Assembly: GCF_014201505.1 (NCBI RefSeq)
Contig: NZ_JACHEO010000012.1
Span: 1 to 64,000 of the forward strand
Source: Desulfoprunum benzoelyticum
Lineage (GTDB): Bacteria; Desulfobacterota; Desulfobulbia; Desulfobulbales; Desulfocapsaceae
Length of the DNA: 64,000 nucleotides
Direction of reading: 5' to 3'
The position numbers and the translations under genes are program-made. Of this stretch, positions 41,319 through 53,998 are shown one piece after another. The notes beneath the pieces were generated by a model. It worked only from the letters and a program-made list of their open reading frames with translations, ran no database searches and was not told where the DNA came from. Position 1 is the stretch's first letter; every line of letters begins with the position of its first letter.

Positions 41319-42431
41319 ATGTTGGCCAGAAAATTCAGCGAGATGCTGGAACCCGCAGGAATCACGATCAACGGCGGCAACCCGTGGGATATCCAGGTTC
41401 ATGACCGAAGGTGGTACGGACGGATCCTGCGGGACAGGAACCTCGGATTGGGAGAGTCCTACATGGACGGCTGGTGGGACTGCGGCCGGCTCGACGAGAT
41501 GTTCCATCGGCTGCTGCGCAGCGGCCTGGATGATCGGATCAAAGGCGGGCTGCTCTACCTCGGCCGCCTGCTCCCGGGGTCTCTGATCAATCGCCAATCG
41601 CGGCGGCGGAGCCGAATGGTCGCCGAGCAGCACTACGATCTCGGCAACGACCTGTTCCTCTCCTTCCTCGACTCGCACCAGCAGTACAGCTGCGGCTTTT
41701 TCCAGGATACCGACGATCTCGACCGGGCCCAGGAGCGGAAACTGCAGCTCATCGTCGACAAACTCGCTCTTTCGGCCGACGATCACCTGCTCGACATCGG
41801 CTGCGGCTGGGGCGGCCTCGCCCGCTATGCCGCGCGGCACTATGGCTGCACGGTGACGGCGGTCAACATCTCGAAGGAACAGCTGCAGCACGCCCGCCGG
41901 AACTGCGAGGGTCTGCCCGTCCGGTTCCGGGACTGCGACTACCGCTCGCTCTCGGGCCGATTCGACAAGGTGGTGTCGGTCGGGATGTTCGAACATGTCG
42001 GCCACAGGAACTACCGCACCTTCATGCAGGTCGTCAGCCGCTGCCTCAAGGATGACGGGATCTTCCTGCTCCATTCGATCGTCGGCAACACCTCGAAGAC
42101 CTGCTGCGACCCGTGGATCAACAAGTACATCTTCCCGAACGGCGTGCTGCCCGGCATGCGGCAGATCGCCAGGGCCACCGACCAGCTGTTCGTCGTCGAG
42201 GACGTCCACAACCTCGGCCCGCATTACGACAAGACCCTGATGGCCTGGAACGACCGGTTCCAGCAGACGTGGCAGAATCTGAAGGACCGCTACGACATGC
42301 GCTTCAAACGGATGTGGGAGTACTACCTGCTCAGCTGCGCCGGGGCGTTCCGGGCAAGAAAGATCCAGCTGTGGCAGATTGTCATGACCAAATTCGGTTT
42401 CGGCCGCCACCAACCCGATCGCCGGCCCTGA
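41319..42431 (+). CDS. cfa: Cyclopropane-fatty-acyl-phospholipid synthase
   Basis: A 370-residue SAM-dependent enzyme that adds a methylene bridge to unsaturated acyl chains in membrane phospholipids. SAM site: LLDIGCGWGGLARYAA. Family features include LGLGESYMDGWWDC, AEQHYDLGNDLF, QYSCGFFQ and YIFPNGVLPG. Length is normal. TGAGGTG precedes ATG 41319. It converges on waaA with stops almost touching. The modification usually marks stress or stationary phase membranes. Confidence 0.95.
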   Translation: MLARKFSEMLEPAGITINGGNPWDIQVHDRRWYGRILRDRNLGLGESYMDGWWDCGRLDEMFHRLLRSGLDDRIKGGLLYLGRLLPGSLINRQSRRRSRMVAEQHYDLGNDLFLSFLDSHQQYSCGFFQDTDDLDRAQERKLQLIVDKLALSADDHLLDIGCGWGGLARYAARHYGCTVTAVNISKEQLQHARRNCEGLPVRFRDCDYRSLSGRFDKVVSVGMFEHVGHRNYRTFMQVVSRCLKDDGIFLLHSIVGNTSKTCCDPWINKYIFPNGVLPGMRQIARATDQLFVVEDVHNLGPHYDKTLMAWNDRFQQTWQNLKDRYDMRFKRMWEYYLLSCAGAFRARKIQLWQIVMTKFGFGRHQPDRRP

Positions 42432-43712
42432 TCAATTTCCCAGACAGTCAACGACCAGGCGGGCCTGCCGCCGCGCCGCCCCCAGCTGGGCCCTGGCCGC
42501 CTCGCCGGCCCCGGCGCAGGCGAGGCGATAGGCGTCGGGATCCTGCTCGAAACCCAGGATCCGGTCGGTCAGCTCGGCAGCACTGCGAACCATGAACCCG
42601 CCGCCGGCCGCCTCGAGCATCCGGGCCGCATCACGGAAGTCATCCATGCTCGGCCCATAGAATACCGCCTTGTCCCAGATCGCCGCCTCCATCAGATTAT
42701 GGCCGTGGCGCGGCACCAGGCTGCCGCCGCAGAAAACGTAGGTGGCGATCGCGTAGACGGTGAACAGCTCCCCCAGCGAGTCGAGAATCACCACCGGCTG
42801 CCGGCGCGGCCGGCCGCCGCGGAGGTCGCTGAAGCACTCGAAGCTCATTCCCTGCTGCTCGAAAAGCGCTTTGACGGCAGCGAGGCGTTCCAGATGCCGG
42901 GGGGCGACGACCACAAGCCACCCGCCGGCGGCGGCGAGCCGCTGCATCAGCGGCAGGAGCGCTTCCTCCTCGCCGCCATGGGTCGAACCGGCCACCAGGA
43001 CCCTGGTGCCGGCATCGATGCCCAGAGTCCGGCACAGCTCCTGCCGCACCCGGTGCGGCTGATCCGGCAACTGCAGATCGTATTTGACGTTTCCCAGCAC
43101 CTGCAGCCGCGAGGCGATCGCCCCGAGGGCGAGGTAGCGTTCGCGATCGACCTCGCTGATGACCGCCATGGCGGCGAAATTGGCAAGGACCCGGCGGAAC
43201 GGCCAGCGCCAGCGCCGATAGCCGGCGGCGGCCTTGGCCGACAGCCGGCCGTTGAGCTGGACCACCGGGATCCCGCGGCCGGCGATCGTCCGCAGCAGCA
43301 GCGGCCACAGCTCGGTCTCGAGACAGAGATAGGCATCCGGGGCGATCCTGGCCACCGCCCGCTCGACAATGCCGGGGACATCGAGCGGCGCCAGGAAACA
43401 GGGGATATCCGGCCCCAGTTGCCGGGCCGCAACGTTACGGCCGTGCAGGGTCATGGTCGTCACCACGAACCCGGCTGCGGGCAGGAGGGCGCGCAGTTCG
43501 GCGATCAGGGCCCGCGCCGCCTGCACCTCGCCGACCGAGGCGGCGTGCAGCCAGATCCTTGTCCCCCTTTTCTCCTCGGGCAGAGGCGGATAAAGGCCGA
43601 ACCGCTCGCCGAGCCCCTGCCGGTGCCGCCCGGTGATCAGGACGAAGAAGAGCAGCAGCGGCAACAGGCTGTAAAAGATCAACCCGATGATCAGGCGGTA
43701 GAGCACATACAA
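42432..43712 (-). CDS. waaA: Kdo (3-deoxy-D-manno-octulosonate) transferase
   Basis: An inner-membrane glycosyltransferase of about 426 residues that adds Kdo to lipid A precursors in LPS synthesis. A membrane helix near the N-terminus (GLIFYSLLPLLLFFVLI) is followed by the IWLHAASVGEVQAARALI donor-domain pattern and GSTHGGEEEALLPL, then GGSLVPRHGHNLMEAAIW. The start is probably TTG 43712, eight bases after GGAG, or GTG 43706. A longer frame to 43871 overlaps the divergent foldase gene and is unlikely. Confidence 0.93.
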   Translation of the reverse strand: MYVLYRLIIGLIFYSLLPLLLFFVLITGRHRQGLGERFGLYPPLPEEKRGTRIWLHAASVGEVQAARALIAELRALLPAAGFVVTTMTLHGRNVAARQLGPDIPCFLAPLDVPGIVERAVARIAPDAYLCLETELWPLLLRTIAGRGIPVVQLNGRLSAKAAAGYRRWRWPFRRVLANFAAMAVISEVDRERYLALGAIASRLQVLGNVKYDLQLPDQPHRVRQELCRTLGIDAGTRVLVAGSTHGGEEEALLPLMQRLAAAGGWLVVVAPRHLERLAAVKALFEQQGMSFECFSDLRGGRPRRQPVVILDSLGELFTVYAIATYVFCGGSLVPRHGHNLMEAAIWDKAVFYGPSMDDFRDAARMLEAAGGGFMVRSAAELTDRILGFEQDPDAYRLACAGAGEAARAQLGAARRQARLVVDCLGN

Positions 43713-43865
43713 GGCTTTCTCTCCGAGGGTCTTCTGTGGTAGTATCTGAGGAATTCTGGCGGCGGGCGAAGGGCCTGGCCGACAGGAAAGCGAACGAATG
43801 GCAATAGACCCAGAAAAGGCCCGAGCGTCAAGAACGGTCTTTTTCCCTTTGCAAATGGAGAAAGT

Positions 43866-44897
43866 ATGCATATTTTGTCACTTCTGTCCGTACTTATCAT
43901 CTCACTCACAATTCTAGCCGGAGAACCAGCAATGGCAGCAAAACAACTCAAGGACGGCCTGTACGCCAATTTCAGAACGACCAAAGGGGACATCCTCTGC
44001 AGACTCGAGTTCAAGAAGACGCCGATGACCGTCGCCAACTTCGTCGGCCTCGCCGAAGGAACCAAGGACCTGGGCGGCGGCGCCAAGGCCAAAGGGGATA
44101 GATTCTACGACGGCCTCACCTTCCACCGGGTGATCGCCGATTTCATGATCCAGGGCGGCTGCCCGCTCGGCACCGGCACCGGCGGCCCCGGCTACACCTT
44201 TCCTGACGAGATCGATCCAAGTCTCAAGCACTCGGGCCCCGGCATCCTGTCGATGGCCAATGCCGGACCAAACACCAACGGCAGCCAGTTCTTCATCACC
44301 CATGTCGCCACCCCCTGGCTCGACGGCAAGCACACGGTCTTCGGTCACGTCGTTTCCGGCCAGGACGTCGTCAACAAGGTCGCCGGCGGCGACGTCATCA
44401 AGGCCATCGAGATCATCAGGGTAGGCAATGAAGCCGAGGCCTTCAAGAGCGACCAGCAGGCCTTCGACGCCCTGCTGTCAGGCCTTGAGGCACGGGAACG
44501 GGAAAAAGAACAGGCCGCCGCCGAGGAAATGGCCAAGGTTATCAGCGAACGATGGCCGAAGGCCATCACCACCCCCACCGGTCTCAAATATGTCGTCACC
44601 GACAAAGGCGCCGGCGAGGAGACTCCAAAGGCCGGAACGATGGTCAAGGCTCATTACACCGGCAAACTGCTGGACGGCCGAAAATTCGACAGCTCCTACG
44701 ACCGCGGCGAGCCGATCAGCTTTCCGGTCGGCCAGGGCCGGGTGATCAAGGGCTGGGACGAGGCCTTTCTCGGCATGAAGAAGGGCGAGAAACGGACGCT
44801 GATCATCCCTTCCGACCTCGGCTACGGCGCCCACGGCCGCGGCCCGATCCCCCCCAACGCGACGATGGTCTTCGACGTCGAACTCGTCGATTTCTGA
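43866..44897 (+). CDS. Exported cyclophilin-FKBP fusion peptidyl-prolyl isomerase
   Basis: A 343-residue exported foldase. A signal peptide (residues 1-24, ending AMA) precedes a cyclophilin domain (about 30-185; [40 protein letters not shown]), a charged linker helix (about 195-230) and an FKBP domain (about 245-343; [51 protein letters not shown]). Both isomerase domains have their main active-site residues. It should speed proline isomerisation in the periplasm. GGAG lies six bases before ATG 43866. A strong bidirectional terminator follows. Confidence 0.94.
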   Translation: MHILSLLSVLIISLTILAGEPAMAAKQLKDGLYANFRTTKGDILCRLEFKKTPMTVANFVGLAEGTKDLGGGAKAKGDRFYDGLTFHRVIADFMIQGGCPLGTGTGGPGYTFPDEIDPSLKHSGPGILSMANAGPNTNGSQFFITHVATPWLDGKHTVFGHVVSGQDVVNKVAGGDVIKAIEIIRVGNEAEAFKSDQQAFDALLSGLEAREREKEQAAAEEMAKVISERWPKAITTPTGLKYVVTDKGAGEETPKAGTMVKAHYTGKLLDGRKFDSSYDRGEPISFPVGQGRVIKGWDEAFLGMKKGEKRTLIIPSDLGYGAHGRGPIPPNATMVFDVELVDF

Positions 44898-44910
44898 TCC
44901 GCTCCAAACA

Positions 44911-44944
44911 GCAAGGGGCCCCTGGTTGACCAGGGGCCCCTTGC
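44911..44944. terminator. Bidirectional terminator hairpin
   Basis: A 16-pair perfect inverted repeat from GCAAGGGGCCCCTGGT to its complement, with only two central bases. It lies between the rightward foldase gene and the leftward HD gene, 13 bases after the foldase stop. It is probably a shared terminator, though T runs are short. Confidence 0.75.
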
Positions 44945-44969
44945 CTCGTTCCGCTCTTTCCCCTACTCC

Positions 44970-45536
44970 CTAGAGACCGATTTCAGCGGCGATTTCCTGC
45001 ATCGCGGCCAGACTGACGGCGCAGAACTCGGCCAGCGGCAGACCGATCAGCTCGCATTCGGCGATGACCTCGCGATTCGCCCCCCGGGCGAAGGCCTTTT
45101 CCTTGAAGCGCTTGGTCACCGACTTGGCCTTGACCGCCGCCAGTTTGCGTTCGGGGTTGACCAGGGCGGTGGCGACAATCAGGCCGGTCACGGTCTCGCT
45201 GGCGGCCAACGCATGATGAAAACGGGTCGATCGCTCGCTGCCGGGGTGGGCCGCCGGATTGTGCAGGCGGATCGCCTCGACGATCTCGCGATCGACGCCG
45301 ATCTCCGTCAGGATTCTCACCGTCTCAATGGTATGAACGGCGAGATCGGGGTGACTGTCGCTGTCGAGATCATGGAGCAGACCGGCCAGCGCCCATTGTT
45401 CCTGATCCTCCCCGAGGCGGGCGGCGACCGCCCGCATCACCGCCTCGGAGGCCAGCGAGTGGTTGACAAGGTTCTGATTGACAAGATGGCGGCGGACAAG
45501 TTCTAGGGCCGCCTCCCGGGTGATGCCGTAGTCCAT
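44970..45536 (-). CDS. HDIG-type HD domain protein
   Basis: A 188-residue predicted phosphohydrolase. The metal-binding motifs are recognisable: NHSLASEAVMRA (first His), LAGLLHDLDSD (HD), then AVHTIETVRIL and EAIRLHN. Proteins of this length and motif order are annotated as HDIG domain phosphohydrolases and hydrolyse nucleotides or similar; natural substrate unknown. It stands 34 bases downstream of... the HD start lies leftward of trpS, which ends at 45549, so trpS and this gene may share a transcript. Confidence 0.88.
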   Translation of the reverse strand: MDYGITREAALELVRRHLVNQNLVNHSLASEAVMRAVAARLGEDQEQWALAGLLHDLDSDSHPDLAVHTIETVRILTEIGVDREIVEAIRLHNPAAHPGSERSTRFHHALAASETVTGLIVATALVNPERKLAAVKAKSVTKRFKEKAFARGANREVIAECELIGLPLAEFCAVSLAAMQEIAAEIGL

Positions 45537-45548
45537 ATTCCCTCCCGA

Positions 45549-46514
45549 TCAGTACTTGAGACCGACGCGGTCGCGAACCAGGTCGAGGGTAACGGTCGCC
45601 TTGGCCCTGGCCTTCTCGGCGCCCTGCTTCAGGATGGCCCGTACCCAGTCGGGATTGGCGAGGTATTCGGCCTTCTTGCGCCGTGCCTCGGCAAAACGGT
45701 TTTCGATCAGATCGACCAGTTCCAGCTTGAGGTAACCATAGGCCGCCCCGCCATGAAGGTAGAGATTGCGGACCTCCTGAAGACGTTCCGGGGGCGCGAA
45801 CAGTTTGAAGATGCTGAACAGGGTACAGGCATCGGGATTCTTCGGCGCCTCGACCGGGGTGGCATCGGTGGCGATGGCCATCACCCGTTTCTTCAGTTCC
45901 TTGCCGGCGATGAAGATCGGGATGGTGTTGCCATACGACTTGGACATCTTCTGGCCGTCGAGGCCGGGGACGATGGCCGTCGCCTCACTGATCGCCGGCT
46001 CGGGGACGACGAAGGTCTCGCCGTATTCGTTGTTGAATTTCTGGGCCAGGTCGCGGGCCACCTCGAGGTGCTGCTTCTGGTCCTTGCCGACCGGCACCTG
46101 GTCCGCCTGGTAGAGGAGGATGTCGGCCGCCATCAGTACCGGATAGGAGAAGAGCCCGTGGCTGGGCTCGATCCCCTTGGCGACCTTGTCCTTGTAGGCG
46201 TGACAGCGTTCGATCAGGCCCATCGGCGCCAGGGTCGAGAGAATCCAGGTCAGTTCACAGACCTCCGGGACATCGGACTGGACCCAGAAAAGGCACTTGT
46301 CCGGATCGAGTCCCAGGGCAAGAAAGTCGGCTGCCGCCTCGAGGGTGCCTGAGGCCAGTCGCTCCCGCTCCCTGACCGAGGTCAGGGCATGGAGGTCGAC
46401 GATGAAGACGTAGAGCTCGGATGATTCCATCTGCGCGATCATCGTCTGCATCATTCCAAAATAATTACCGATATGCAACTGGCCGGAGGGCTGTATTCCA
46501 GAGAGAATTTTCAT
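45549..46514 (-). CDS. trpS: Tryptophanyl-tRNA synthetase
   Basis: A 321-residue class I synthetase that charges tRNA(Trp). HIGH-type motif LHIGNYFG and KMSKS-type motif KMSKSYGN are intact; AGQ-like signature appears as LYQADQVPVGKDQKQHLE. Length is normal for bacterial TrpRS. The start at 46514 (MKILSGIQPSGQ) matches family N-termini; the frame continues to 46604 into the dnaK terminator region and is not used. Confidence 0.96.
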   Translation of the reverse strand: MKILSGIQPSGQLHIGNYFGMMQTMIAQMESSELYVFIVDLHALTSVRERERLASGTLEAAADFLALGLDPDKCLFWVQSDVPEVCELTWILSTLAPMGLIERCHAYKDKVAKGIEPSHGLFSYPVLMAADILLYQADQVPVGKDQKQHLEVARDLAQKFNNEYGETFVVPEPAISEATAIVPGLDGQKMSKSYGNTIPIFIAGKELKKRVMAIATDATPVEAPKNPDACTLFSIFKLFAPPERLQEVRNLYLHGGAAYGYLKLELVDLIENRFAEARRKKAEYLANPDWVRAILKQGAEKARAKATVTLDLVRDRVGLKY

Positions 46515-46595
46515 AGTACGGCTTCTGGTTGGGGTTGGCAATGAACGGCGGTTGAGACAAAATATCCCGGTATCGTACAACAAACGCACAAAAAA

Positions 46596-46627
46596 GGGGA
46601 GCATGGAAATTTCTTTCCATGCTCCCC
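46596..46627 (-). terminator. Intrinsic terminator after dnaK
   Basis: A 14-pair stem GGGGAGCATGGAAA/TTTCCATGCTCCCC with a four-base loop, followed on the minus strand by six T. It sits 25 bases beyond the dnaK stop and is a textbook intrinsic terminator for the leftward grpE-dnaK transcript. Confidence 0.9.
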
Positions 46628-46652
46628 GCTGCGGTTGGTTCCAGGTACCGCC

Positions 46653-48560
<1,908 letters not shown>

Positions 48561-48713
48561 GACTTCTCTCTCCTTATCTCAATCTGACAGGATAGTGTAT
48601 CCTTGCTGAATTTCTGTCATTTCCAATATGTAGGCGCCAAACTTCGGCAACCTCTTCTAAGGTTGTCATCTTCACTGATTTGTCAAGAGACAAGCCTTTC
48701 TTTTTCCGCCCCG

Positions 48714-49346
48714 CTACTGCGCCGCCGGCTTGCCGGACGAGACGATGACCCGGGCCGGACGCAGCAGCCTATCCTTGTAGAAATACCCCTTTTCGAACTC
48801 GCTGATGACATGGCTGGCCGGTACCGTTTCGTGGGGTTCCATGGTCAGGGCCTCCTGCATGTTCGGGTCGAAGGGAAGGCCGATACTGTCGATAGGTTTG
48901 ACCTCGAATTTATCGAGGGTTGTCACGAGACTCTTCAGTGTCAAATCCACCCCCTCGTGAAGCGCGGCGAGGTTCTTGTCCGTGGCCAGCATGTCCGCCG
49001 ATATCTGGTTGATCGCCCGTTGAAGATTATCGACGACGGGAAGCATCTCCCGGAAGATCTGCTCGCCGGCATACTTGAGACCGGCAACCCGCTCCCGCTC
49101 CATGCGTTTTTTGAAATTTTCGGTGTCAGCCGCCAGACGAAGCATCCGGTCTTTCAAGGTCGCAACCTCCTCCAGAGCCATGGCGAGGTCCTTCTCGACA
49201 TTTCTCTCCGCCGTCGATCCGGCCTCGGTCTGATCCTCGCCGGCAGCGCCTTCTCCATTCCCGGCCATCACGGTCTCTTCCGCATCACCCGTCATTTCGA
49301 TATCTTCCTGCAGTCCCTGCCCTTTATCTTTTGTATTCCCGTTCAC
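48714..49346 (-). CDS. grpE: Nucleotide exchange factor GrpE
   Basis: A 210-residue cochaperone of DnaK. An acidic, disordered N-terminus (about 1-60) leads to the long dimerisation helix (DRMLRLAADTENFKKRMERE), then EMLPVVDNLQRAI and the C-terminal beta wing (FDPNMQEALTMEPHETVPASHVISEFEKGYFYKDRLLRPARVIVS). Complete and normal in length. It is the first gene of the leftward grpE-dnaK unit. No hrcA precedes it and no CIRCE element is visible. Confidence 0.96.
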   Translation of the reverse strand: MNGNTKDKGQGLQEDIEMTGDAEETVMAGNGEGAAGEDQTEAGSTAERNVEKDLAMALEEVATLKDRMLRLAADTENFKKRMERERVAGLKYAGEQIFREMLPVVDNLQRAINQISADMLATDKNLAALHEGVDLTLKSLVTTLDKFEVKPIDSIGLPFDPNMQEALTMEPHETVPASHVISEFEKGYFYKDRLLRPARVIVSSGKPAAQ

Positions 49347-49443
49347 CCAGTCCTCCGCTCTTCAAGACATTCGTATTCGCAACAGCCCGGACCATCAAGG
49401 ATTGCCTTCGGCCGTGCCGTGGTATGGATAAAAACTTGTGCCA

Positions 49444-49472
49444 ACAATAAGTAGCCGATTTTTTATTGTCAA
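49444..49472 (-). promoter_or_regulatory. Sigma-70 promoter for grpE-dnaK
   Basis: On the minus strand TTGACA (49472-49467), 17 bases, then TATTGT (49449-49444). Transcription would start near 49437, about 90 bases before the grpE start. The -10 is the same as that before the AMP-ligase gene. No sigma-32 type or CIRCE sequence was seen. Confidence 0.65.
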
Positions 49473-49514
49473 GGCGGGATCCCCTGCCGCAACCATGGGA
49501 AGGGACCGGAAACG

Positions 49515-49550
49515 CCAACGGCCGGAACCCTCCCGGGTCCCGGCCGTTGG
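49515..49550 (-). terminator. Terminator after the aminotransferase gene
   Basis: CCAACGGCCGG (49515-49525) pairs with CCGGCCGTTGG (49540-49550), starting about 30 bases beyond the aminotransferase stop. The T run is poor (GTTTCC), but stem strength is high. Confidence 0.55.
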
Positions 49551-49577
49551 TTGTAAACCGTGTGGCAACGAGGGTGA

Positions 49578-50882
49578 TCAGCTTTTCAGATACCTCTTGA
49601 TGCTGCTGGCGATGGTGCAGAAAATCTTGTGAAATTCCTTTTCATTGCGTTCGAGCAACGTTACCCGGAAACCATGGAGATCGGTGGCGAAGGAGGTCAA
49701 CGGCACAACGCAGATCCCGGTGGCCCCAAGCAGATAATAGACAAAACGCTTATCCATCGCCGTATCCGGCGGGCTGACCAACTGCTCGACCAATTCCCTG
49801 ATCTCCTTGTTTTCAATCGGCAGGGACTGGCGGGCGGTGAGAATGCCGCGCTCGAAGCAGACGCTCATGTAGAAGGCGCCGTTCGGCCGGTTGACCAGGA
49901 CCCCCTTGAGATCCTTCAGGCAATCGTAGGCGATATCGGCGAACCGTTCGTACCGGTGGATCCTTTCGGCTAGATACCCCTGGTAATTGGGATGAGTGAC
50001 GACCTTCGGATAGACGATCTGCGGCAGGGTCGTCGAACAGACCTCGACCATCTTGGCATGAAGGATGGAAGTGATGTATCTGGCGAACATCGGATCCTTG
50101 TCGGCGTTGTAAACCTCGATCCAGCCGCAGCGGGAACCGGGCCAGGGCATCTCCTTGGAGATGCCGCGCATGGCGATTGCCGGCACATCGCCGATGACGT
50201 CGGAAAGCGGGGAGGTGCTGATGCCGCTGTAAACCATGTTATGATAGATCTCGTCGCAGATCAGAAAGAGATCGTAGCGATGCGCGATTTCGACGATCCG
50301 CTCGAGAATCTCGGTGGGATAGACGGCGCCGGTAGGATTGTCGGGATTGATGATCAGAATCCCCGCCACCGCCGGGTTGAATTTGACGTGCTTTTCGATG
50401 TCATCGATATCCGGATACCAGTGGTGGTTCGGATCGAGGATGTAGGTCAGCGGCCGATCGCCGACATGGGCTGCCTCCGCCGAGGAATGGGTGGTGTAGC
50501 TCGGGGTGGGGACAATGACCCGGGCGGTGCGGCGGAGAAAGCCGAAGACCTTGGAGATGGCGTCGCCGAGGCCGTTGAAGAAGATGATATCCTCGGCGGT
50601 GATCTGAACCTTGCCCCGGCTGTTGGTCTGCGCGGCGATAAACTCCCGGGTCGCCAGCACCCCTTGGGTCGGAGAATAGGCGTAACTGCTGTCCTCCATG
50701 ACCGCCTCGGCAACAATCTCCTTCATCCACTGGGGAATCAGCTCCCCCTTGGCGACGGGATCGCCGATATTCTCCCAGTTGACCTTCAGCCCTACCTTTT
50801 CAAGCTTGTTGCCGACATTGACGATATTGCGAATCTCGTAGGTCAGTTCGCCGGCGCCGCTATGAACAATATCCGTTCTCAT
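49578..50882 (-). CDS. PLP-dependent aminotransferase, class I/II
   Basis: A fold-type I aminotransferase of about 434 residues. Motifs: FNGLGDAISKVFGFL, VIVPTPSYTTHSSAEAAH, INPDNPTGAVYPTEIL, ICDEIYHNMVYSG, and the PLP-binding lysine in GISKEMPWPGSRCGWIE. The overall pattern is that of alanine- or aspartate-type enzymes of anaerobes; substrate not resolvable by eye. The start is uncertain: ATG 50882 has an AAAGGG too close to it, ATG 50924 none. Confidence 0.9.
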   Translation of the reverse strand: MRTDIVHSGAGELTYEIRNIVNVGNKLEKVGLKVNWENIGDPVAKGELIPQWMKEIVAEAVMEDSSYAYSPTQGVLATREFIAAQTNSRGKVQITAEDIIFFNGLGDAISKVFGFLRRTARVIVPTPSYTTHSSAEAAHVGDRPLTYILDPNHHWYPDIDDIEKHVKFNPAVAGILIINPDNPTGAVYPTEILERIVEIAHRYDLFLICDEIYHNMVYSGISTSPLSDVIGDVPAIAMRGISKEMPWPGSRCGWIEVYNADKDPMFARYITSILHAKMVEVCSTTLPQIVYPKVVTHPNYQGYLAERIHRYERFADIAYDCLKDLKGVLVNRPNGAFYMSVCFERGILTARQSLPIENKEIRELVEQLVSPPDTAMDKRFVYYLLGATGICVVPLTSFATDLHGFRVTLLERNEKEFHKIFCTIASSIKRYLKS

Positions 50883-51064
50883 CCCTTTACACTCCACAGT
50901 TCTCGTATGGTCGGCCTTCGCCATTGTCGCACAATCAGCCGGCGGGCCGGAAACCTGCAGAAATACCACAGCGATGGAGTCAAGTCAAGCAAGCTTCGAA
51001 CAGCGGGGAAGAGAAATACGAGAAAGGCGGCATGGCGGCGGGCAGCGGTTCGAAACAGCATGGC

Positions 51065-52426
<1,362 letters not shown>

Positions 52427-52778
52427 TGCTTTTCCCTCCCCGACGGCTGCCGGTCATCTCCATCGGCATCGCCTCCACCCCATTCCCCTGTCCGCGGCTC
52501 AAAGCGATGCCGGGATGCTCACACTGTCTGCCGCGCTTCCGAGCTGACGACCTCCGGCACAAGCACCCTGCACATTCGTCCCGGCCGGCCAAAGAGCCGT
52601 CCCCCGGATTTTCGGGGACAGAGGATATGTGGACACGCATCCCTGGTGCCGCCCCTGGGCCGATATTGTCATGTCATCCCATAAATGTCAAAGGAAAGGA
52701 TTTCCATCATTTCGTGGCCGCAGCCGTTGCTTTCACCCCGTCCGGACCGACACACTGATGTTTTTTTGCAAGAAACAT
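52427..52778. other. Intergenic stretch before the cobalt/nickel transport genes
   Basis: Roughly 430 bases with the repeat region that follows, between the divergent regulator and cbiM. Frames on both strands lack start signals and recognisable products; a kinase gene that might have paired with the regulator is not found, not even as remnants. AT content rises after 52680, towards the cbiM promoter. Confidence 0.45.
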
Positions 52779-52807
52779 GTGTTACCGATTGCTGTTTTGT
52801 GTTACAC
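52779..52807 (+). promoter_or_regulatory. Candidate NikR-like operator before cbiM
   Basis: GTGTTAC (52779-52785) recurs after 13 bases (52799-52805); read as an inverted site it is GTGTTAC-N15-GTTACAC. From memory, NikR sites in delta-proteobacteria resemble GTGTTAC...GTAACAC, so one position differs. It lies about 55 bases before the cbiM start, a fitting place for nickel-dependent repression. No nikR gene is in the window. Confidence 0.45.
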
Positions 52808-52861
52808 ATCGCGTGATGCAACGTTCTTCTTCGACCTGACATACTTCACAGGAGAAACATC

Positions 52862-53899
52862 ATGCATATGGCAGACGCCCTTCTCTCCCCGACCATCGGT
52901 GGCGCAATGTGGGCGGCGACCGCCGGCACCATCGCGATCTGCGCCAGAAAGGTGCAGCGGGATCTCGACGACCGCAAGGTCCCGTTGATGGGTGTACTCG
53001 GGGCCTTCGTCTTCGCCGCCCAGATGATCAATTTCACGATCCCGGCCACCGGATCCTCCGGTCACCTTGGCGGCGGCATGATACTGGCGGTCCTGCTGGG
53101 CCCGTGTGCCGCCTTTCTCACCATTGCCTCGGTGCTCACCATACAGGCCCTGTTTTTCGCCGATGGCGGTCTCCTGGCGCTTGGCTGCAATATCTTCAAT
53201 CTCGGGTTCTTCCCCTGCTTCATCGCCTATCCGTTTGTCTACCGGCCGCTCGTCGGCAGCAACCCGACCCCGATGCGCATCGCTGTCGGCGCCGTTCTCG
53301 GCGGCATCGTCGGCCTGCAGCTCGGCGCCCTCGCAGTCGTGGCCGAGACCGTTCTGTCGGGGATATCCGAATTGCCGCCGGCGGCCTTCCTGGCGGCGAT
53401 GCTGCCGATTCATCTGGGCATCGGCCTGGTGGAAGGGCTGGTGACGGCGGCCGTCGTCTCTTTCATCTGGAAGGCCCGTCCGGAAATTCTGCAATACACG
53501 ATCGAGTCGCGCCCCCTCGGCCATCTCCGCCTGCAAAAGGTGCTGATCGGGCTCGGGGCTGCGGCCCTGATCACCGGCGGCGCCCTTTCCTGGTTTGCTT
53601 CATCGAATCCCGATGGCCTGGAATGGTCGATGGCGAAAACATCCGGCAAGGAAGAACTCGAAGCCCCGCCCACCGCTATCCACCGGCTGCTGGCCGGGCT
53701 CCAGGAACAGACCTCGTTTCTGCCTGATTACGGGTTCAAGGACGGCGGCACCGAACCTGAAATCGCCGGAGAATCGTCATCTTCATGGCCGGCGGTGGAC
53801 AAGGGTACCAGTACCGCCGGTCTGGTCGGTGGCGGCCTCACCTTGGCCCTGGCGGTCATGATCGGCCTGTTGTTCAGGAAACGGAAACAGACTCCGTAA
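52862..53899 (+). CDS. cbiM: Cobalt/nickel ECF transporter S component CbiM fused to CbiN-like domain
   Basis: A 345-residue membrane protein. The N-terminus MHMADALLSP carries the His2 that coordinates the metal together with the N-terminal amine, which fixes the start at 52862 (AGGAG seven bases upstream). The GSSGHLGGGMILAVLLGPCAAF loop holds the other ligand. Residues 1-220 form CbiM; then a PDGLE-type CbiN-like region with a membrane helix (about 230-250), a long periplasmic insert and a last helix (about 320-340). It is the substrate-binding subunit of the CbiMNQO system. Confidence 0.92.
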   Translation: MHMADALLSPTIGGAMWAATAGTIAICARKVQRDLDDRKVPLMGVLGAFVFAAQMINFTIPATGSSGHLGGGMILAVLLGPCAAFLTIASVLTIQALFFADGGLLALGCNIFNLGFFPCFIAYPFVYRPLVGSNPTPMRIAVGAVLGGIVGLQLGALAVVAETVLSGISELPPAAFLAAMLPIHLGIGLVEGLVTAAVVSFIWKARPEILQYTIESRPLGHLRLQKVLIGLGAAALITGGALSWFASSNPDGLEWSMAKTSGKEELEAPPTAIHRLLAGLQEQTSFLPDYGFKDGGTEPEIAGESSSSWPAVDKGTSTAGLVGGGLTLALAVMIGLLFRKRKQTP

Positions 53900-53998
53900 C
53901 CGGCAACGCCGGTCGCGATCATCCGTGTCACTCCGGCAACGGCGGGCCAGTGCCGCCGTTGCCCAGCCATTCCGCTCAGCCCCTCAACCGCATCCTGC

